Positions 42,163 to 51,094 of a stretch of DNA of 64,000 nucleotides are shown in pieces. The position numbers and the translations under genes were made by a program. The notes below the pieces were generated by a model. It was not told the DNA's origin, ran no database searches, and saw only the letters and a list, made by a program, of their open reading frames with translations. Position 1 is the first letter of the stretch. Each line of letters starts with the position of its first letter. Source of the stretch: CAYJLF01 sp964371055 (GTDB lineage: Bacteria; Eisenbacteria; RBG-16-71-46; CAIMUX01); the NCBI GenBank assembly GCA_964371055.1, contig CAYJLF010000001.1, forward strand, positions 124,001-188,000, read 5' to 3'.

Positions 42163-43458
42163 CTACAGGAGCTTCCGCTCCTTCGCCGCCTTCTCCAGTT
42201 CCTCGCGGAAGTTCGGATGCGCGATCGCGATCAGCCGCTCCGCGCGCTCCCGCAGCGACCGTCCGAACAGGTGGGCCACGCCGTACTCCGTGACGACGTA
42301 GTGGACATCGCCGCGGCTGGTCACGACGCCGGCGCCCGGCTTCAGCATCGGCACGATCTTGGTGATGGTGTCGTTCTTGGCCGAGGAGGGAAGTGCGATG
42401 ATCGGCTTGCCGCCTTTGCTCTGGGCCGCGCCCCGGATGAAGTCGACTTGCCCACCAAAGCCGGAGTAGATAAAGGTCCCGATCGAATCGGAACAGACCT
42501 GACCGGTGAGATCGACTTCGATGGCCGAGTTGATTGCGACCATGTTGTCGTTCTGGGCGACGATGAATGGATCGTTGGTGTACTCGGTCGGATGCGCCTC
42601 GAAGAGCGGGTTGTTGTGCACGTACTGGTAGAGCTGCTTCGAACCGAGCGCGAAGGTGAGGACCGCCTTCCCCGGGTGAAGGGTCTTCCTCCGTCCGGTG
42701 ATGATCCCCTTCTCGATCGCCTGCATCACCCCGTCCGACACCATCTCGGTGTGGATGCCGAGGTCCCGCTTTCCCTCCAGCTTGGCCAGCACCGCGTCGG
42801 GGATTCCGCCGATGCCGAGCTGCAGCGTCGCACCGTCGGGAATCAGCTCCGTGATGTGATCGGCGATCTTCTTTTCGATCTCGCCGGCCGGGTGACGGCC
42901 CAGCTCCGGCAGCTCGACGTCCTCCTCGACGATTCGGCTGACCTGGGAGACGTGGATGAAGGAGTCGCCCAGGATCCGCGGCATCTTCTCGTTGACCAGA
43001 GCGATCACGGTCTGCGCGCAGTCGGCTGCCGCCTTGCTGGCGAGGGTCTCCACTCCGAAGCTCATGAAACCGTGCTCATCGGGACGCGAGACCTGGATCA
43101 TCGCAATGTCGAGGGGAATGATCCGCTCCCGGAAGAGCCGCGGAATCTGGTGGAGGAAGACCGGCACATAGTCGGCGCGCCCGTCGTTGACCGCCGGGCG
43201 ATCGGCGGAGCCGACGAAGAGCGAGTTGTGGCGGAAGTGCCCCGCCATTTCCGGTCCGCCGAACGGGTCCTTGCCCATCAGCAGCACGTGATTGAGCTGC
43301 ACGCCGGTCAGATCCTTCCGGCGCGCGGCCAAAGCCTCGATCAGCCGATACGGGATGGCGGCGTTGCCGCTGTAATAGACCCGGTGCCCGCTCTCGACGA
43401 GTTTGACCGCCTCCTCGGCGGAGGACAGTTTGCTCCGGTAATCATCGATCCACGTCAT
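42163..43458 (-). CDS. Acetyl-CoA hydrolase/4-hydroxybutyrate CoA-transferase family protein
   Basis: A 431-residue class I CoA-transferase. The catalytic glutamate is E238 in GIHTEMVSDG, the same place as in clostridial 4-hydroxybutyrate CoA-transferase. The CoA-site glycines ATLQLGIGGIPDAV and QVDFIRGAAQSKGGKPI are conserved. It swaps CoA between acetyl-CoA and a short-chain or hydroxy acid, or hydrolyses acetyl-CoA. The ATG at 43458 follows GGAGGAAGG. A strong terminator follows. The next upstream gene is alanine dehydrogenase, 123 bases away on the same strand, so co-expression is possible. No other 4-hydroxybutyrate pathway gene is present. Confidence 0.9.
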   Translation of the reverse strand: MTWIDDYRSKLSSAEEAVKLVESGHRVYYSGNAAIPYRLIEALAARRKDLTGVQLNHVLLMGKDPFGGPEMAGHFRHNSLFVGSADRPAVNDGRADYVPVFLHQIPRLFRERIIPLDIAMIQVSRPDEHGFMSFGVETLASKAAADCAQTVIALVNEKMPRILGDSFIHVSQVSRIVEEDVELPELGRHPAGEIEKKIADHITELIPDGATLQLGIGGIPDAVLAKLEGKRDLGIHTEMVSDGVMQAIEKGIITGRRKTLHPGKAVLTFALGSKQLYQYVHNNPLFEAHPTEYTNDPFIVAQNDNMVAINSAIEVDLTGQVCSDSIGTFIYSGFGGQVDFIRGAAQSKGGKPIIALPSSAKNDTITKIVPMLKPGAGVVTSRGDVHYVVTEYGVAHLFGRSLRERAERLIAIAHPNFREELEKAAKERKLL

Positions 43459-43581
43459 CCTTCCTCCTCCCCCCGGGTCGCCCGCCATCGCTGGACGGCG
43501 TCGCTCCGATCCGCCACCGGGTCACCCCGGCCCGCGCCGCGTCCGCGGTCGCGCGCCGGACCCGCCGCCCCCTGATTCTCT

Positions 43582-44679
43582 CTATCTATCGGACGGACCG
43601 AGAAGGCCCGCCAACACCTGTTTCCTGAGGTTGCCGTCGTGCAGGTAGGTTCCGCGCGCGAGAGCCATCGAGTCCTGGAGCGCCTTCTCGACCCCCTTGT
43701 TCGCGAGTTCGATCATGAACGGGAGATGCGCGTTGTTCAGGACCTTCGAGGCCATGCGGGCGATGTTGGCCGTCATGTTGGGCACGCAGTAGTGCACCAC
43801 CTCGTGCACCTTGAAGGTCGGATCGCCCAGGGTGGTCGGCCGGCTCGTCTCGATGCACCCTCCCTGGTCGATCGAGACGTCGATCACGACGCTGCCCGGC
43901 TTCATCCGGGCGACCATGTCGCGCGTGACCAGCCAGGGAGTGGGACCGCCCGGCACGAGCACCGCGCCGATGACGACGTCGGCCTGCTCGAGGTACCGCT
44001 CGACGTTCTCGCGGTCGGAGAGCATCGCCACGACCTGGTTCTCGAACATCTCGGCGACCTTGTGCAGTTGCGCCATGTCGCTGTCGAGCATGACGACCTG
44101 CGCGCCGTTGCTGAGGGCGGTCCGAGCGGCGGTGCATCCGACCGTCCCGGCGCCGAGCACGAGCACGCGCGCGGGGGCCACGCCCGGGACCGAGCCCATG
44201 AGCATGCCGCGCCCGCCCTCCTCGGTCATGAGCAACGATGACGCGACGTGGATGACCATCTGCCCGGCCAGCTCACCAATGGAATGGAGCACCGGAAGGT
44301 GCCCCGACTCCCGCTCGATGATCTCGTAGCCGAGGGCGGTGACCTTCCGCTCCAGGAGGCCCCGCACCAGCTCGCGCGGCGCCACCGCGAGGTGCAGGAA
44401 ACCGCAGATGATCTGGCCCGCGCGCAGCAGGTTCACCTGGTCGGCGCTCGGACCGCCGACCGCGACGATCATGTCGCCGCGCAGGAGGACCTCCTCCTGG
44501 CGGTAGACGATTTCGGCGCCGGCCTCGCGGTATTCCTTGTCGGGATAACGGGCCCCGTCGCCCGCGCCCGACTCGATGAAGACGCGGTGGCCGTGTTCGA
44601 CCAGCCGGCGAGCCCCCATCGGCGTGACGGCGACGCGGTGTTCGTGGCGCTCGGTCTCCTTGGGTACCCCGATATCCAT
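43582..44679 (-). CDS. ald: Alanine dehydrogenase
   Basis: A 365-residue NAD-dependent enzyme: N-terminal DIGVPKETERHEHRVAVTP, substrate-side GDMIVAVGGP and FLHLAV, the dinucleotide loop VLVLGAGTVGCTAARTA, and the family tail VHYCVPNMTANIARMAS. It interconverts L-alanine and pyruvate plus ammonia, linking nitrogen assimilation or alanine catabolism to NADH. The ATG at 44679 has GGAAGGAGG at good spacing, and upstream frame has no family similarity. Length is typical (about 370). Confidence 0.93.
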   Translation of the reverse strand: MDIGVPKETERHEHRVAVTPMGARRLVEHGHRVFIESGAGDGARYPDKEYREAGAEIVYRQEEVLLRGDMIVAVGGPSADQVNLLRAGQIICGFLHLAVAPRELVRGLLERKVTALGYEIIERESGHLPVLHSIGELAGQMVIHVASSLLMTEEGGRGMLMGSVPGVAPARVLVLGAGTVGCTAARTALSNGAQVVMLDSDMAQLHKVAEMFENQVVAMLSDRENVERYLEQADVVIGAVLVPGGPTPWLVTRDMVARMKPGSVVIDVSIDQGGCIETSRPTTLGDPTFKVHEVVHYCVPNMTANIARMASKVLNNAHLPFMIELANKGVEKALQDSMALARGTYLHDGNLRKQVLAGLLGPSDR

Positions 44680-44733
44680 GACCCCCCTCCTTCCCGTCAT
44701 CCACGGCCCGGGATCGCCCAGGCACACCGCCGG

Positions 44734-44761
44734 AGTATACCGGATCGCCCCCCCGGTCGAA
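44734..44761 (-). promoter_or_regulatory. Candidate -10 element for alanine dehydrogenase
   Basis: TATACT on the minus strand (44734-44739) lies about 55 bases before the start codon, with no good -35 at 16-18 bases. It is the best promoter-like site in a 240-base gap that otherwise shows no gene or terminator. Confidence 0.3.
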
Positions 44762-44919
44762 CAGGTGTCGAGACGCCCGTGATCAGACACACTTTCGATG
44801 GCGTCGCGCGGCGATCTGAACGGCGACGGAGTCTCGGGAGGCCGCGCGGCGCCCGGGTTCGGCCGCGGGTCCGGCTCCGCTCGGCCCGCCGTCCCGCCCG
44901 CCTCGCCGGCGGAACCGAC

Positions 44920-46896
44920 CTACCGGATCCCCCGCATGATCTCCAGCACCTCGGGCGCCCCCTTGAAGCCGAAGAACCGATGCACCTCTTCGCCCGCGCC
45001 GTTGTAGAAGATCACCGTCGGCAGGCCCGGAACGCGGTAGCTCGCCTGCTTGGCCGCGTTCTCCGCGTTGCGCTCGGTCAGGTCGAGCTTGATGGCCACG
45101 AAGCGCTCGGCCTCCGCCTGGATCGATGGATCGACCCACGTCTTGTGGTCCAGTTCCTTGCAGGCGGCACACCAGTCGGCATAGAAATCGATCAGGACCG
45201 GCCGGCCGTCGGCCCGGGCCTGCGCCATTCCTTCCCCGTCGTCCATGACCCAGCGGAGGCCCGGATGCGCTGCCGCCCCCCCCGAGGCAGTCGCGCCCCC
45301 CCCGGCCGCCGGGACGGAGACGCCGGTCAGGCGGGCCGTGCCGACCAGGAGCGCGAATCCTCCGACCAGCACCAGGACGATTCCGAGCCCCTTGCGGAAG
45401 AGGCGCGAGCGGGGCGGGTCCTCGTCCGCCAGGGAATGGAAGGCGCCGGTGAAGGTCCCCACGAAGACGGCGAAGGCCCCCGCGATCAACAACGTCCAGG
45501 CCGGCCCGAGCAGGCCGCGCAGATAGAAGATCCCCATCGCCAGCAGGATCACGCCGAAGACATGTTTCACCGTGTCCATCCAGCCACCGGCCTGCGGGAG
45601 AGCGGCGAGCGCGCCGGCGAAGGTGCCGATGACGAGGAAGAGCACGCCGAGCCCGATCGCGAAGGTGAACAACAGCAGGAACCCGAGCCCGATCGAACCG
45701 ATTTTGGCCACGCCGGCCAGCAGCACCACCAGCACCGGCCCGACGCAGGGAGAGGCGACGATCCCGGTCACCATTCCCATAAAGAGGGCGCCGATGATCC
45801 CGGTCCGCGGGCCCGACTGCAGCTTCGACTGCATGCTCGAGGGGAGCGTCAGGTCGAAAGCCCCCAGCATCGATGCACCCATGGCGACGAAGACGCCGGC
45901 CACCACGAGGATCACCGGCGTCGACTGCATCGCGCTGCCGAAGAGCGAGCCGGTGGTCGCGGCGACGACGCCGAGCGCGGAGTACATGAGCGCGATGCCG
46001 AGCACGAAGAAGAGGGAGAGGACGAAGCCGCCGAGACGGCTCTTCGCCTGTCCCCCGATGTAGCTGATCGTGATCGGGATCATCGGATAGACGCAGGGCG
46101 TGAGGCTGGTCAGAAGACCGCCGAGGAAGACGAGGAGGAAGGCGAGCAGCGAACGCCGCTCCAGCGCCCGCTCCAGCTTTCCCTCGAGCGTGTTGGGAGC
46201 CGCGAGCGCGGCCGGCGTCGACGTCCCTCCGGCCTCTCTATCGTCGGCCACTCCGGCATCGGTCACCCTAGCTCCGGCCCCGCCCTCCGGGACCGCCGCG
46301 ACCTCGGCCGGGATCGAGGCGAAGAGCGGATCATCCGACGGCTTCGTCCCTGACCCGGGCGGTACGACCTCCACCTCGAGATCGAATTCGAGATCGACCG
46401 GCGCGAAGCAGGCGAAGACCGGCTTCTCGAGACAGGCCTGGTAGCCGGCCATCACCTTCAACGTGCGGGGTCCCGCGGGGAGATCGGCCTGGAATCGGAC
46501 CGGGTGCCACGAGATCGTGCGCCCGACGTGGACCGGTTCTCCCTCGAACGCGACCGCCGCCGACCGCGTGGGATCGCCGAGGACGAACGGCTCGCCTTCG
46601 GCCGCGGAGGCGTAGAAGAAATCGTTGACCTGGATGTGGGCATCCGGCGGGACATCGTAGATGACCGCCAGCACCGCCGTCCCGCCGGGCACGACGCTCT
46701 CCTGCGAGAGGAGGACGCGCACCGGGACGTTGAGTTCGGTCGGGACCTCTCCCTGGTCCGCCGGGTCGGCCGCCATCGCCGGCCCCCAGGTGCAGAGAAG
46801 CAGCGCCAGGACCCAGAGCGTACGCCCGGCACGCCACCCGGCACGAACCCCGCCGCGACCACCCCCACCAATCCACTGCCCCGCGTCAGACCTCAT
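44920..46896 (-). CDS. dsbD: Thiol:disulfide interchange protein DsbD
   Basis: A 658-residue three-domain protein. After a signal peptide (RTLWVLALLLCTWGPAMA) comes the periplasmic alpha domain, with cysteines in AGYQACLEKPVFACFAP. The beta domain has eight helices with the redox pair in LTPCVYPMIPI and IVASPCVGPVLV. The gamma thioredoxin-like domain has FYADWCAACKELD. It passes electrons from cytoplasmic thioredoxin to the periplasm for disulfide isomerases or cytochrome c maturation. GGAGGG precedes the ATG. All six expected redox cysteines appear present. The linker between alpha and beta is long and Pro/Ala-rich. The thioredoxin partner could be the trxA at 3.9 kb. Confidence 0.95.
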   Translation of the reverse strand: MRSDAGQWIGGGGRGGVRAGWRAGRTLWVLALLLCTWGPAMAADPADQGEVPTELNVPVRVLLSQESVVPGGTAVLAVIYDVPPDAHIQVNDFFYASAAEGEPFVLGDPTRSAAVAFEGEPVHVGRTISWHPVRFQADLPAGPRTLKVMAGYQACLEKPVFACFAPVDLEFDLEVEVVPPGSGTKPSDDPLFASIPAEVAAVPEGGAGARVTDAGVADDREAGGTSTPAALAAPNTLEGKLERALERRSLLAFLLVFLGGLLTSLTPCVYPMIPITISYIGGQAKSRLGGFVLSLFFVLGIALMYSALGVVAATTGSLFGSAMQSTPVILVVAGVFVAMGASMLGAFDLTLPSSMQSKLQSGPRTGIIGALFMGMVTGIVASPCVGPVLVVLLAGVAKIGSIGLGFLLLFTFAIGLGVLFLVIGTFAGALAALPQAGGWMDTVKHVFGVILLAMGIFYLRGLLGPAWTLLIAGAFAVFVGTFTGAFHSLADEDPPRSRLFRKGLGIVLVLVGGFALLVGTARLTGVSVPAAGGGATASGGAAAHPGLRWVMDDGEGMAQARADGRPVLIDFYADWCAACKELDHKTWVDPSIQAEAERFVAIKLDLTERNAENAAKQASYRVPGLPTVIFYNGAGEEVHRFFGFKGAPEVLEIMRGIR

Positions 46897-47021
46897 GCGA
46901 TCCCTCCACCTCGAGTCCCCGGCCCCGCCGTCGCCTTGACGGCCTGAACGTAGCGCACACTCTTCCCCACCCCGGCCCGGCCCATCGCCCGCGCGCGGCG
47001 CCCGGCAAGGTTACCAGACGA

Positions 47022-48332
47022 TCAGCCGGCCGCCCCGCCGGCGCCCCCCTCGGGCGTGCCCGCGTTGTACCGCTCGATGTCGGCTCCCAGTTCCCGCAGA
47101 CGCTCCTCGATCCTCTCGTACCCCCGGTCGATGTGATAGACGCGATGGACGTGCGTCTCGCCGCGCGCGACCAGGCCGGCCAGGACCAGGGCCGAGCTGG
47201 CTCGGATGTCGGTCGAGATGACCTGCGCTCCGCTCAGGGCGGGAACCCCCGTCACGGTCGCCGCATTGTTCCGCAGACGGATCTCGGCGCCGAGGCGCAC
47301 CAGTTCGGGCACGTGGGTGAAACGATCCGTGTAGATCGTGTCCGTGATGACGCCGGTTCCCCGGGCGACGCAGAGCAGCGCCATGAATTGCGCCTGCAGG
47401 TCGGTGGGAAACCCCGGATAGGGTTGCGTGATCAGATCGATCGCGCGCAGGCCGTCGCGCGTTCCCCGCCCCGAAGCGCGTACGCGGATCCCGTCGGCTT
47501 CCTCTCCGACCTCGGCCCCCATCTCGCGCGCCCGTTCGAGGACGATCGTCATCTGATCGGACCGTGCTCCGCAGAGCCGGACATCGCCTCCGGTGATCAT
47601 CGTCGCAGCCAGGTAGGTTCCGGCCTCGATCCGATCGGGGATGTTCTCGAACTCGACCGGATGGAGGGAGTCGACCCCGTCGATCGTGATCGAGGTGGTC
47701 CCCTGCCCGTGAATGCGCGCGCCGGCGGCGCAGAGGAAGTCGGCCAACGCAACGATGTCGGGCTCGCGAGCGGCATTCTCGATCACCGTCGTGCCGCGCG
47801 CCAGGCAGGCCGCCATCATGACGTTGCCGGTCGCACCGACCGAGGAGATGTCGAAGGCCACGCGGCCGCCGCGCAAGCCGCCCGGGGGCGCCTGGGCCGT
47901 GATGAAACCCTGGTCGAGCGAGATCTCGGCGCCCAGCGACTCCATGCCGCGGATGTGCAGATCGACCGGACGGGGCCCCCAGGCGCACCCGCCCGGCAGG
48001 GAGACGCGCGCCCGTCCCATCCGCGCGAGCAACGGCCCGAGGACATAGACCGAGGCACGCATCCGCCGCACGATCTCCCACGGGGCCTCGTGCGACGTCA
48101 GGTTCGCGGCCTCGACCTCGAAAGAGTGGTCGGTGTAACCGCCGTGCGCGCCGAGGCACTCGAGCAGCTCGCCCATCGTGACGATGTCGCGCAGATGAGG
48201 TACCCGGCGAAGCCGGGTCCTCCCGGGCACCAGCAGGGCCGCGGCCAGAATCGGCAGCGCGGCATTCTTCGCCCCGCCGATCTCGACGGTGCCGTGGAGA
48301 GGATTCCCGCCCCGCACGCGGAAGGCATCCAT
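47022..48332 (-). CDS. murA: UDP-N-acetylglucosamine 1-carboxyvinyltransferase MurA
   Basis: A 436-residue EPSP-synthase-fold enzyme for the first committed step of peptidoglycan synthesis, transferring enolpyruvate from PEP to UDP-GlcNAc. It has IGGAKNAALPILAAALL at the N-terminus, the active-site cysteine in LPGGCAWGPRPVDLH (C116, the position attacked by fosfomycin), PYPGFPTDLQAQFMAL and a closing RGYERIEERL. AAGGAGAG lies before the ATG. It is the last gene of the rho-rpmE-prfA-prmC-murA run, an arrangement common in many phyla. A possible -10 (TACATT) about 107 bases upstream suggests some independent expression. Confidence 0.96.
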   Translation of the reverse strand: MDAFRVRGGNPLHGTVEIGGAKNAALPILAAALLVPGRTRLRRVPHLRDIVTMGELLECLGAHGGYTDHSFEVEAANLTSHEAPWEIVRRMRASVYVLGPLLARMGRARVSLPGGCAWGPRPVDLHIRGMESLGAEISLDQGFITAQAPPGGLRGGRVAFDISSVGATGNVMMAACLARGTTVIENAAREPDIVALADFLCAAGARIHGQGTTSITIDGVDSLHPVEFENIPDRIEAGTYLAATMITGGDVRLCGARSDQMTIVLERAREMGAEVGEEADGIRVRASGRGTRDGLRAIDLITQPYPGFPTDLQAQFMALLCVARGTGVITDTIYTDRFTHVPELVRLGAEIRLRNNAATVTGVPALSGAQVISTDIRASSALVLAGLVARGETHVHRVYHIDRGYERIEERLRELGADIERYNAGTPEGGAGGAAG

Positions 48333-48505
48333 GCCCGTCTCTCCTTCTCTGACCTGTTCTGCTCTCTTCTGACCGCATCCACCAGGAGCCGAAGGGGCGC
48401 GCCGCCCGCTCCCGGCGTGGCGGGCACGCTTCCGGCGAATGTAGCGCAGATGACGGGCCTCGGGGCGGGCAAATCGACCGGACGTGCGCCGATGCGGGTC
48501 AGCCG

Positions 48506-49408
48506 CTACGACCGTCGGACGAGCACTCCTCTCGCCCGGCCGGCCAGGTCGTCGAAGGACTCCCCTGGGGCGAAGTGCCCGCTCGCCGCCAGGTGGCGCT
48601 CCGCCTCCGCCACCTGGTCGGGGGCCAGCTCCACGGCGAAGAGACCGCCGGGACGCAGCACCCGGGCCGCCTCGGCCGCCAGACGCCGCAGCGGGTCGAG
48701 CCCGTCCTCGCCTCCGTCGAGCGCCAGCCGCGGCTCGTAGTCGCGGATCTCAGGCGCGAGGGCGTCGATCTCCGCGTGGCGGATGTACGGCGGGTTCGAC
48801 ACGATCGCGTCGGCGGACGCCGGCGGCAGCGCCTCGAGCAGGTCTCCGCGCACGAGCAGGAGGCGTGATCGCCACGGACCGGCGTTGCGACCGGCCCAAA
48901 GGAGAGCCTCCGGCGAACGGTCGATCCCGATCCCGCGCCAGACGGGGAGACGGTCGAGCAACGCCAGGAGGATGGCGCCCGATCCGGTGCCGACATCGAC
49001 CAGGAGGGCCCCACTCTCCTGGTCACGCGCCAGCGCCTTCGCCACATGCTCCACCAGGACCTCCGTCTCGCTGCGCGGAATCAGGACACCCGGGCCGACC
49101 TGCAGCTCGAGGCTGCAGAAGGGGACCGTGCCGAGGACGTACTGCAGGGGTTCACGCGCCTCCCGGCGCCTCAGGAGAGCTTCGAACCGGTCCGCCGCCG
49201 CGGGGGCGATCCGCTGGTCGATCGGCAGAAGGAAGAGCCGGGCGCGATCGAGGCTAAGCGCCTCGGCCAGGAGGTACTCGGCTTCGAGCCGCGGATTCCC
49301 GGCCTCGATCCGGCCCAGCCGCGCGGTGGCCTCCCGCAGCAGCGCGGCCAGCCCGCCGCCCGCGCCGGAGGAGTCCGCTTCGAGCGAGTCGGAGCAGGGG
49401 GTATGCAT
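48506..49408 (-). CDS. prmC: Peptide chain release factor N5-glutamine methyltransferase PrmC
   Basis: A 300-residue SAM-dependent enzyme with an N-terminal helical recognition domain and a Rossmann core: LLVDVGTGSGAILLALL (motif I), GIDRSPEALLWAGRN and the catalytic NPPY in AIVSNPPYIRH. PLQYVLG and VLIPRSETEVLVE are family hallmarks. It methylates the glutamine of the GGQ motif in release factors, and its substrate RF1 is encoded 54 bases upstream on the same strand. The first 20 residues before the family match are variable, so a slightly later start is possible. Confidence 0.94.
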   Translation of the reverse strand: MHTPCSDSLEADSSGAGGGLAALLREATARLGRIEAGNPRLEAEYLLAEALSLDRARLFLLPIDQRIAPAAADRFEALLRRREAREPLQYVLGTVPFCSLELQVGPGVLIPRSETEVLVEHVAKALARDQESGALLVDVGTGSGAILLALLDRLPVWRGIGIDRSPEALLWAGRNAGPWRSRLLLVRGDLLEALPPASADAIVSNPPYIRHAEIDALAPEIRDYEPRLALDGGEDGLDPLRRLAAEAARVLRPGGLFAVELAPDQVAEAERHLAASGHFAPGESFDDLAGRARGVLVRRS

Positions 49409-49462
49409 GTTCGATGCGCGCCTTCCCGCCGGGGACGGCCGAAGGGGCTCTCCGCCGTCCGG

Positions 49463-50539
49463 CTACGCTTCGCCCTTGAGCTTCGCCTCGCTCTCGGCCA
49501 GCTGCAGGGCCTGGATCAGCTCCGTCAGGTCCCCTTCCATCACCGCCGCGAGGTTGTAGAGCGTGAGGCCGATCCGATGGTCGGTGACGCGGCTCTGCGG
49601 AAAGTTGTAGGTCCGGATCTTGGCGCTGCGGTCGCCGGTCGAAACCATGCTGCGCCGGGCAGCGGCCGTCAGCTCTTCCTGCTTCTGCTGTTCGAGGTCG
49701 AGCAGGCGCGCCCGCAGGATCTTCATCGCCTTGAGCTTGTTTCTGAGCTGGCTCTTTTCGTCCTGGCACTGCACCACCAGGCCGGTCGGCAGGTGGGTGA
49801 CGCGGACGGCGGAGTCGGTCGTATTGACGCTCTGTCCCCCCGGTCCGGAAGAGCGGAAGACGTCGATCTTGAGATCCTTCTCGTGGACCGCGAACTCCAC
49901 CTCCTCCGCTTCCGGCAGCACCGCGACCGTGATCGCCGACGTGTGGATCCGCCCCTGCGCCTCCGTCTCCGGGACCCGCTGCACCCGATGCACGCCGCTC
50001 TCGAACTTGAACGTCGCGTAGGGCTCCTCCCCCTCGAGGGAGAAGATGATCTCCTTGAAGCCGCCGATCTCGATCGCGTTGCTGCTCATGAGCTCGAGGC
50101 GCAGCCCCTTCGTCTCGGCGAACTTGCTGTACATGCGATAGATGTCACGCACGAAGAGCGCGGCCTCGTCGCCGCCGGTCCCCGCGCGGATCTCGACGAT
50201 CGCGTTCTTGCTGTCGTTCGGATCCTTCGGCACGAGCAGCATCCGCAGCCGCGCCTCGGTCTCCTCCAGCCGGGAGCGGGACGTTTCGATCTCCTCGCGA
50301 GCCAGCGTCACGAGTTCCGGATCGCTCCCGTCGCGCAGTACGCCGTCGAGATCGCCGAACTCGCGCAGCGCCGCCTCGTAGCGATCCATCGCCGCCACGA
50401 TCTCGGTGGCGTGGATGCGTTCCCGCCCGATGCGCTTCATCTCGCGGGCGTCGCCCAACACCTTGGGATCCGACAGCAGCCGGTCGATCTGGGCGAGCTT
50501 CTCGCGCAACTGGTCGCGAGTCCGAAGGAGTTCATTCAT
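49463..50539 (-). CDS. prfA: Peptide chain release factor 1
   Basis: A 358-residue class I release factor. The anticodon-like tripeptide region reads VQRVPETEAQGRIHTS (PxT type, so RF1 for UAA/UAG), and the peptidyl-transferase motif is SSGPGGQSVNTTDSAVR. The N-terminal coiled coil and C-terminal QLRNKLKAMKILRARL are as expected. It reads stop codons and triggers hydrolysis in the ribosome. It sits between rpmE and prmC. AGGGTGA precedes the ATG. Length is normal. Confidence 0.96.
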   Translation of the reverse strand: MNELLRTRDQLREKLAQIDRLLSDPKVLGDAREMKRIGRERIHATEIVAAMDRYEAALREFGDLDGVLRDGSDPELVTLAREEIETSRSRLEETEARLRMLLVPKDPNDSKNAIVEIRAGTGGDEAALFVRDIYRMYSKFAETKGLRLELMSSNAIEIGGFKEIIFSLEGEEPYATFKFESGVHRVQRVPETEAQGRIHTSAITVAVLPEAEEVEFAVHEKDLKIDVFRSSGPGGQSVNTTDSAVRVTHLPTGLVVQCQDEKSQLRNKLKAMKILRARLLDLEQQKQEELTAAARRSMVSTGDRSAKIRTYNFPQSRVTDHRIGLTLYNLAAVMEGDLTELIQALQLAESEAKLKGEA

Positions 50540-50671
50540 CGATTCACCCTGTGGGGGCGTGAGGCCGGCCCCGGCCCCGGGAAGACCCGGAAGAGGGCCG
50601 CGCGGGGCAAAGACAAGGCCCCCGACGGGCCGGAAGGAGCCGCCGGGAGCCGTGACGATCGACGGCGGACG

Positions 50672-50908
50672 TTACTGACCGGCCTCGACGGCAATGTCCT
50701 TCGGCATCTCCTTGCCGTACTTCCGGAGGAAGCGCTCGACCCGCCCGGCGGAGTCGACCAGCTTCTGCTTGCCGGTATAGAACGGATGGCACTGGGAACA
50801 GATTTCGATATGGAAATCCTTCCCCATGGTCGAGCGCGTCTCGAAGGTGTGCCCACAGACGCACGTGACCAGCGCCTTGCGATAGTTCGGATGGATCGCG
50901 TCCTTCAT
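50672..50908 (-). CDS. rpmE: 50S ribosomal protein L31, zinc-binding type
   Basis: A 78-residue ribosomal protein with the C+ form zinc ligands: C16 and C18 (TCVCG), C37 and C40 (CSQCHPFYTGKQK). The start IHPNYRKALVTC is standard. GGGAGG lies about 11 bases before the ATG. It follows rho on the same strand after a 186-base gap that contains a perfect inverted repeat over a -10-like box. Confidence 0.96.
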   Translation of the reverse strand: MKDAIHPNYRKALVTCVCGHTFETRSTMGKDFHIEICSQCHPFYTGKQKLVDSAGRVERFLRKYGKEMPKDIAVEAGQ

Positions 50909-50975
50909 CGGTCGTTGGACCTCCCCGATCTGCCGTGGATCGTCCTGGTGTCGTCGGTCAATCTGGCGAAAGCAA

Positions 50976-50998
50976 CCGATTGAGCATAGCGCAATCGG
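50976..50998 (-). promoter_or_regulatory. Inverted repeat overlapping a -10-like box upstream of rpmE
   Basis: CCGATTG and CAATCGG form a perfect 7-bp inverted repeat with a nine-base centre. On the minus strand that centre contains TATGCT (50983-50988), a possible -10 about 75 bases before the rpmE start. It could be an operator or a 5-prime hairpin. No strong -35 is visible. Confidence 0.5.
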
Positions 50999-51094
50999 CC
51001 CCTCGATGGCTAGTCACTCCTTCGCCCGCCGGCCCGCCCGGGGTCGGGAGCGCCAACGCTTTTCCATGCTTGGCGTTACGGCGCACCGGCGTTC

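Noticed and set aside
44248..46353. A 701-codon plus-strand open frame over alanine dehydrogenase and dsbD
   Set aside because: Crosses two well-supported minus-strand genes and their intergenic gap, which no real gene would do here.
51045..51080. CGCCAA...TTGGCG inverted repeat after rho
   Set aside because: Only six base pairs with a long loop and no T-run; not supportable as a terminator.
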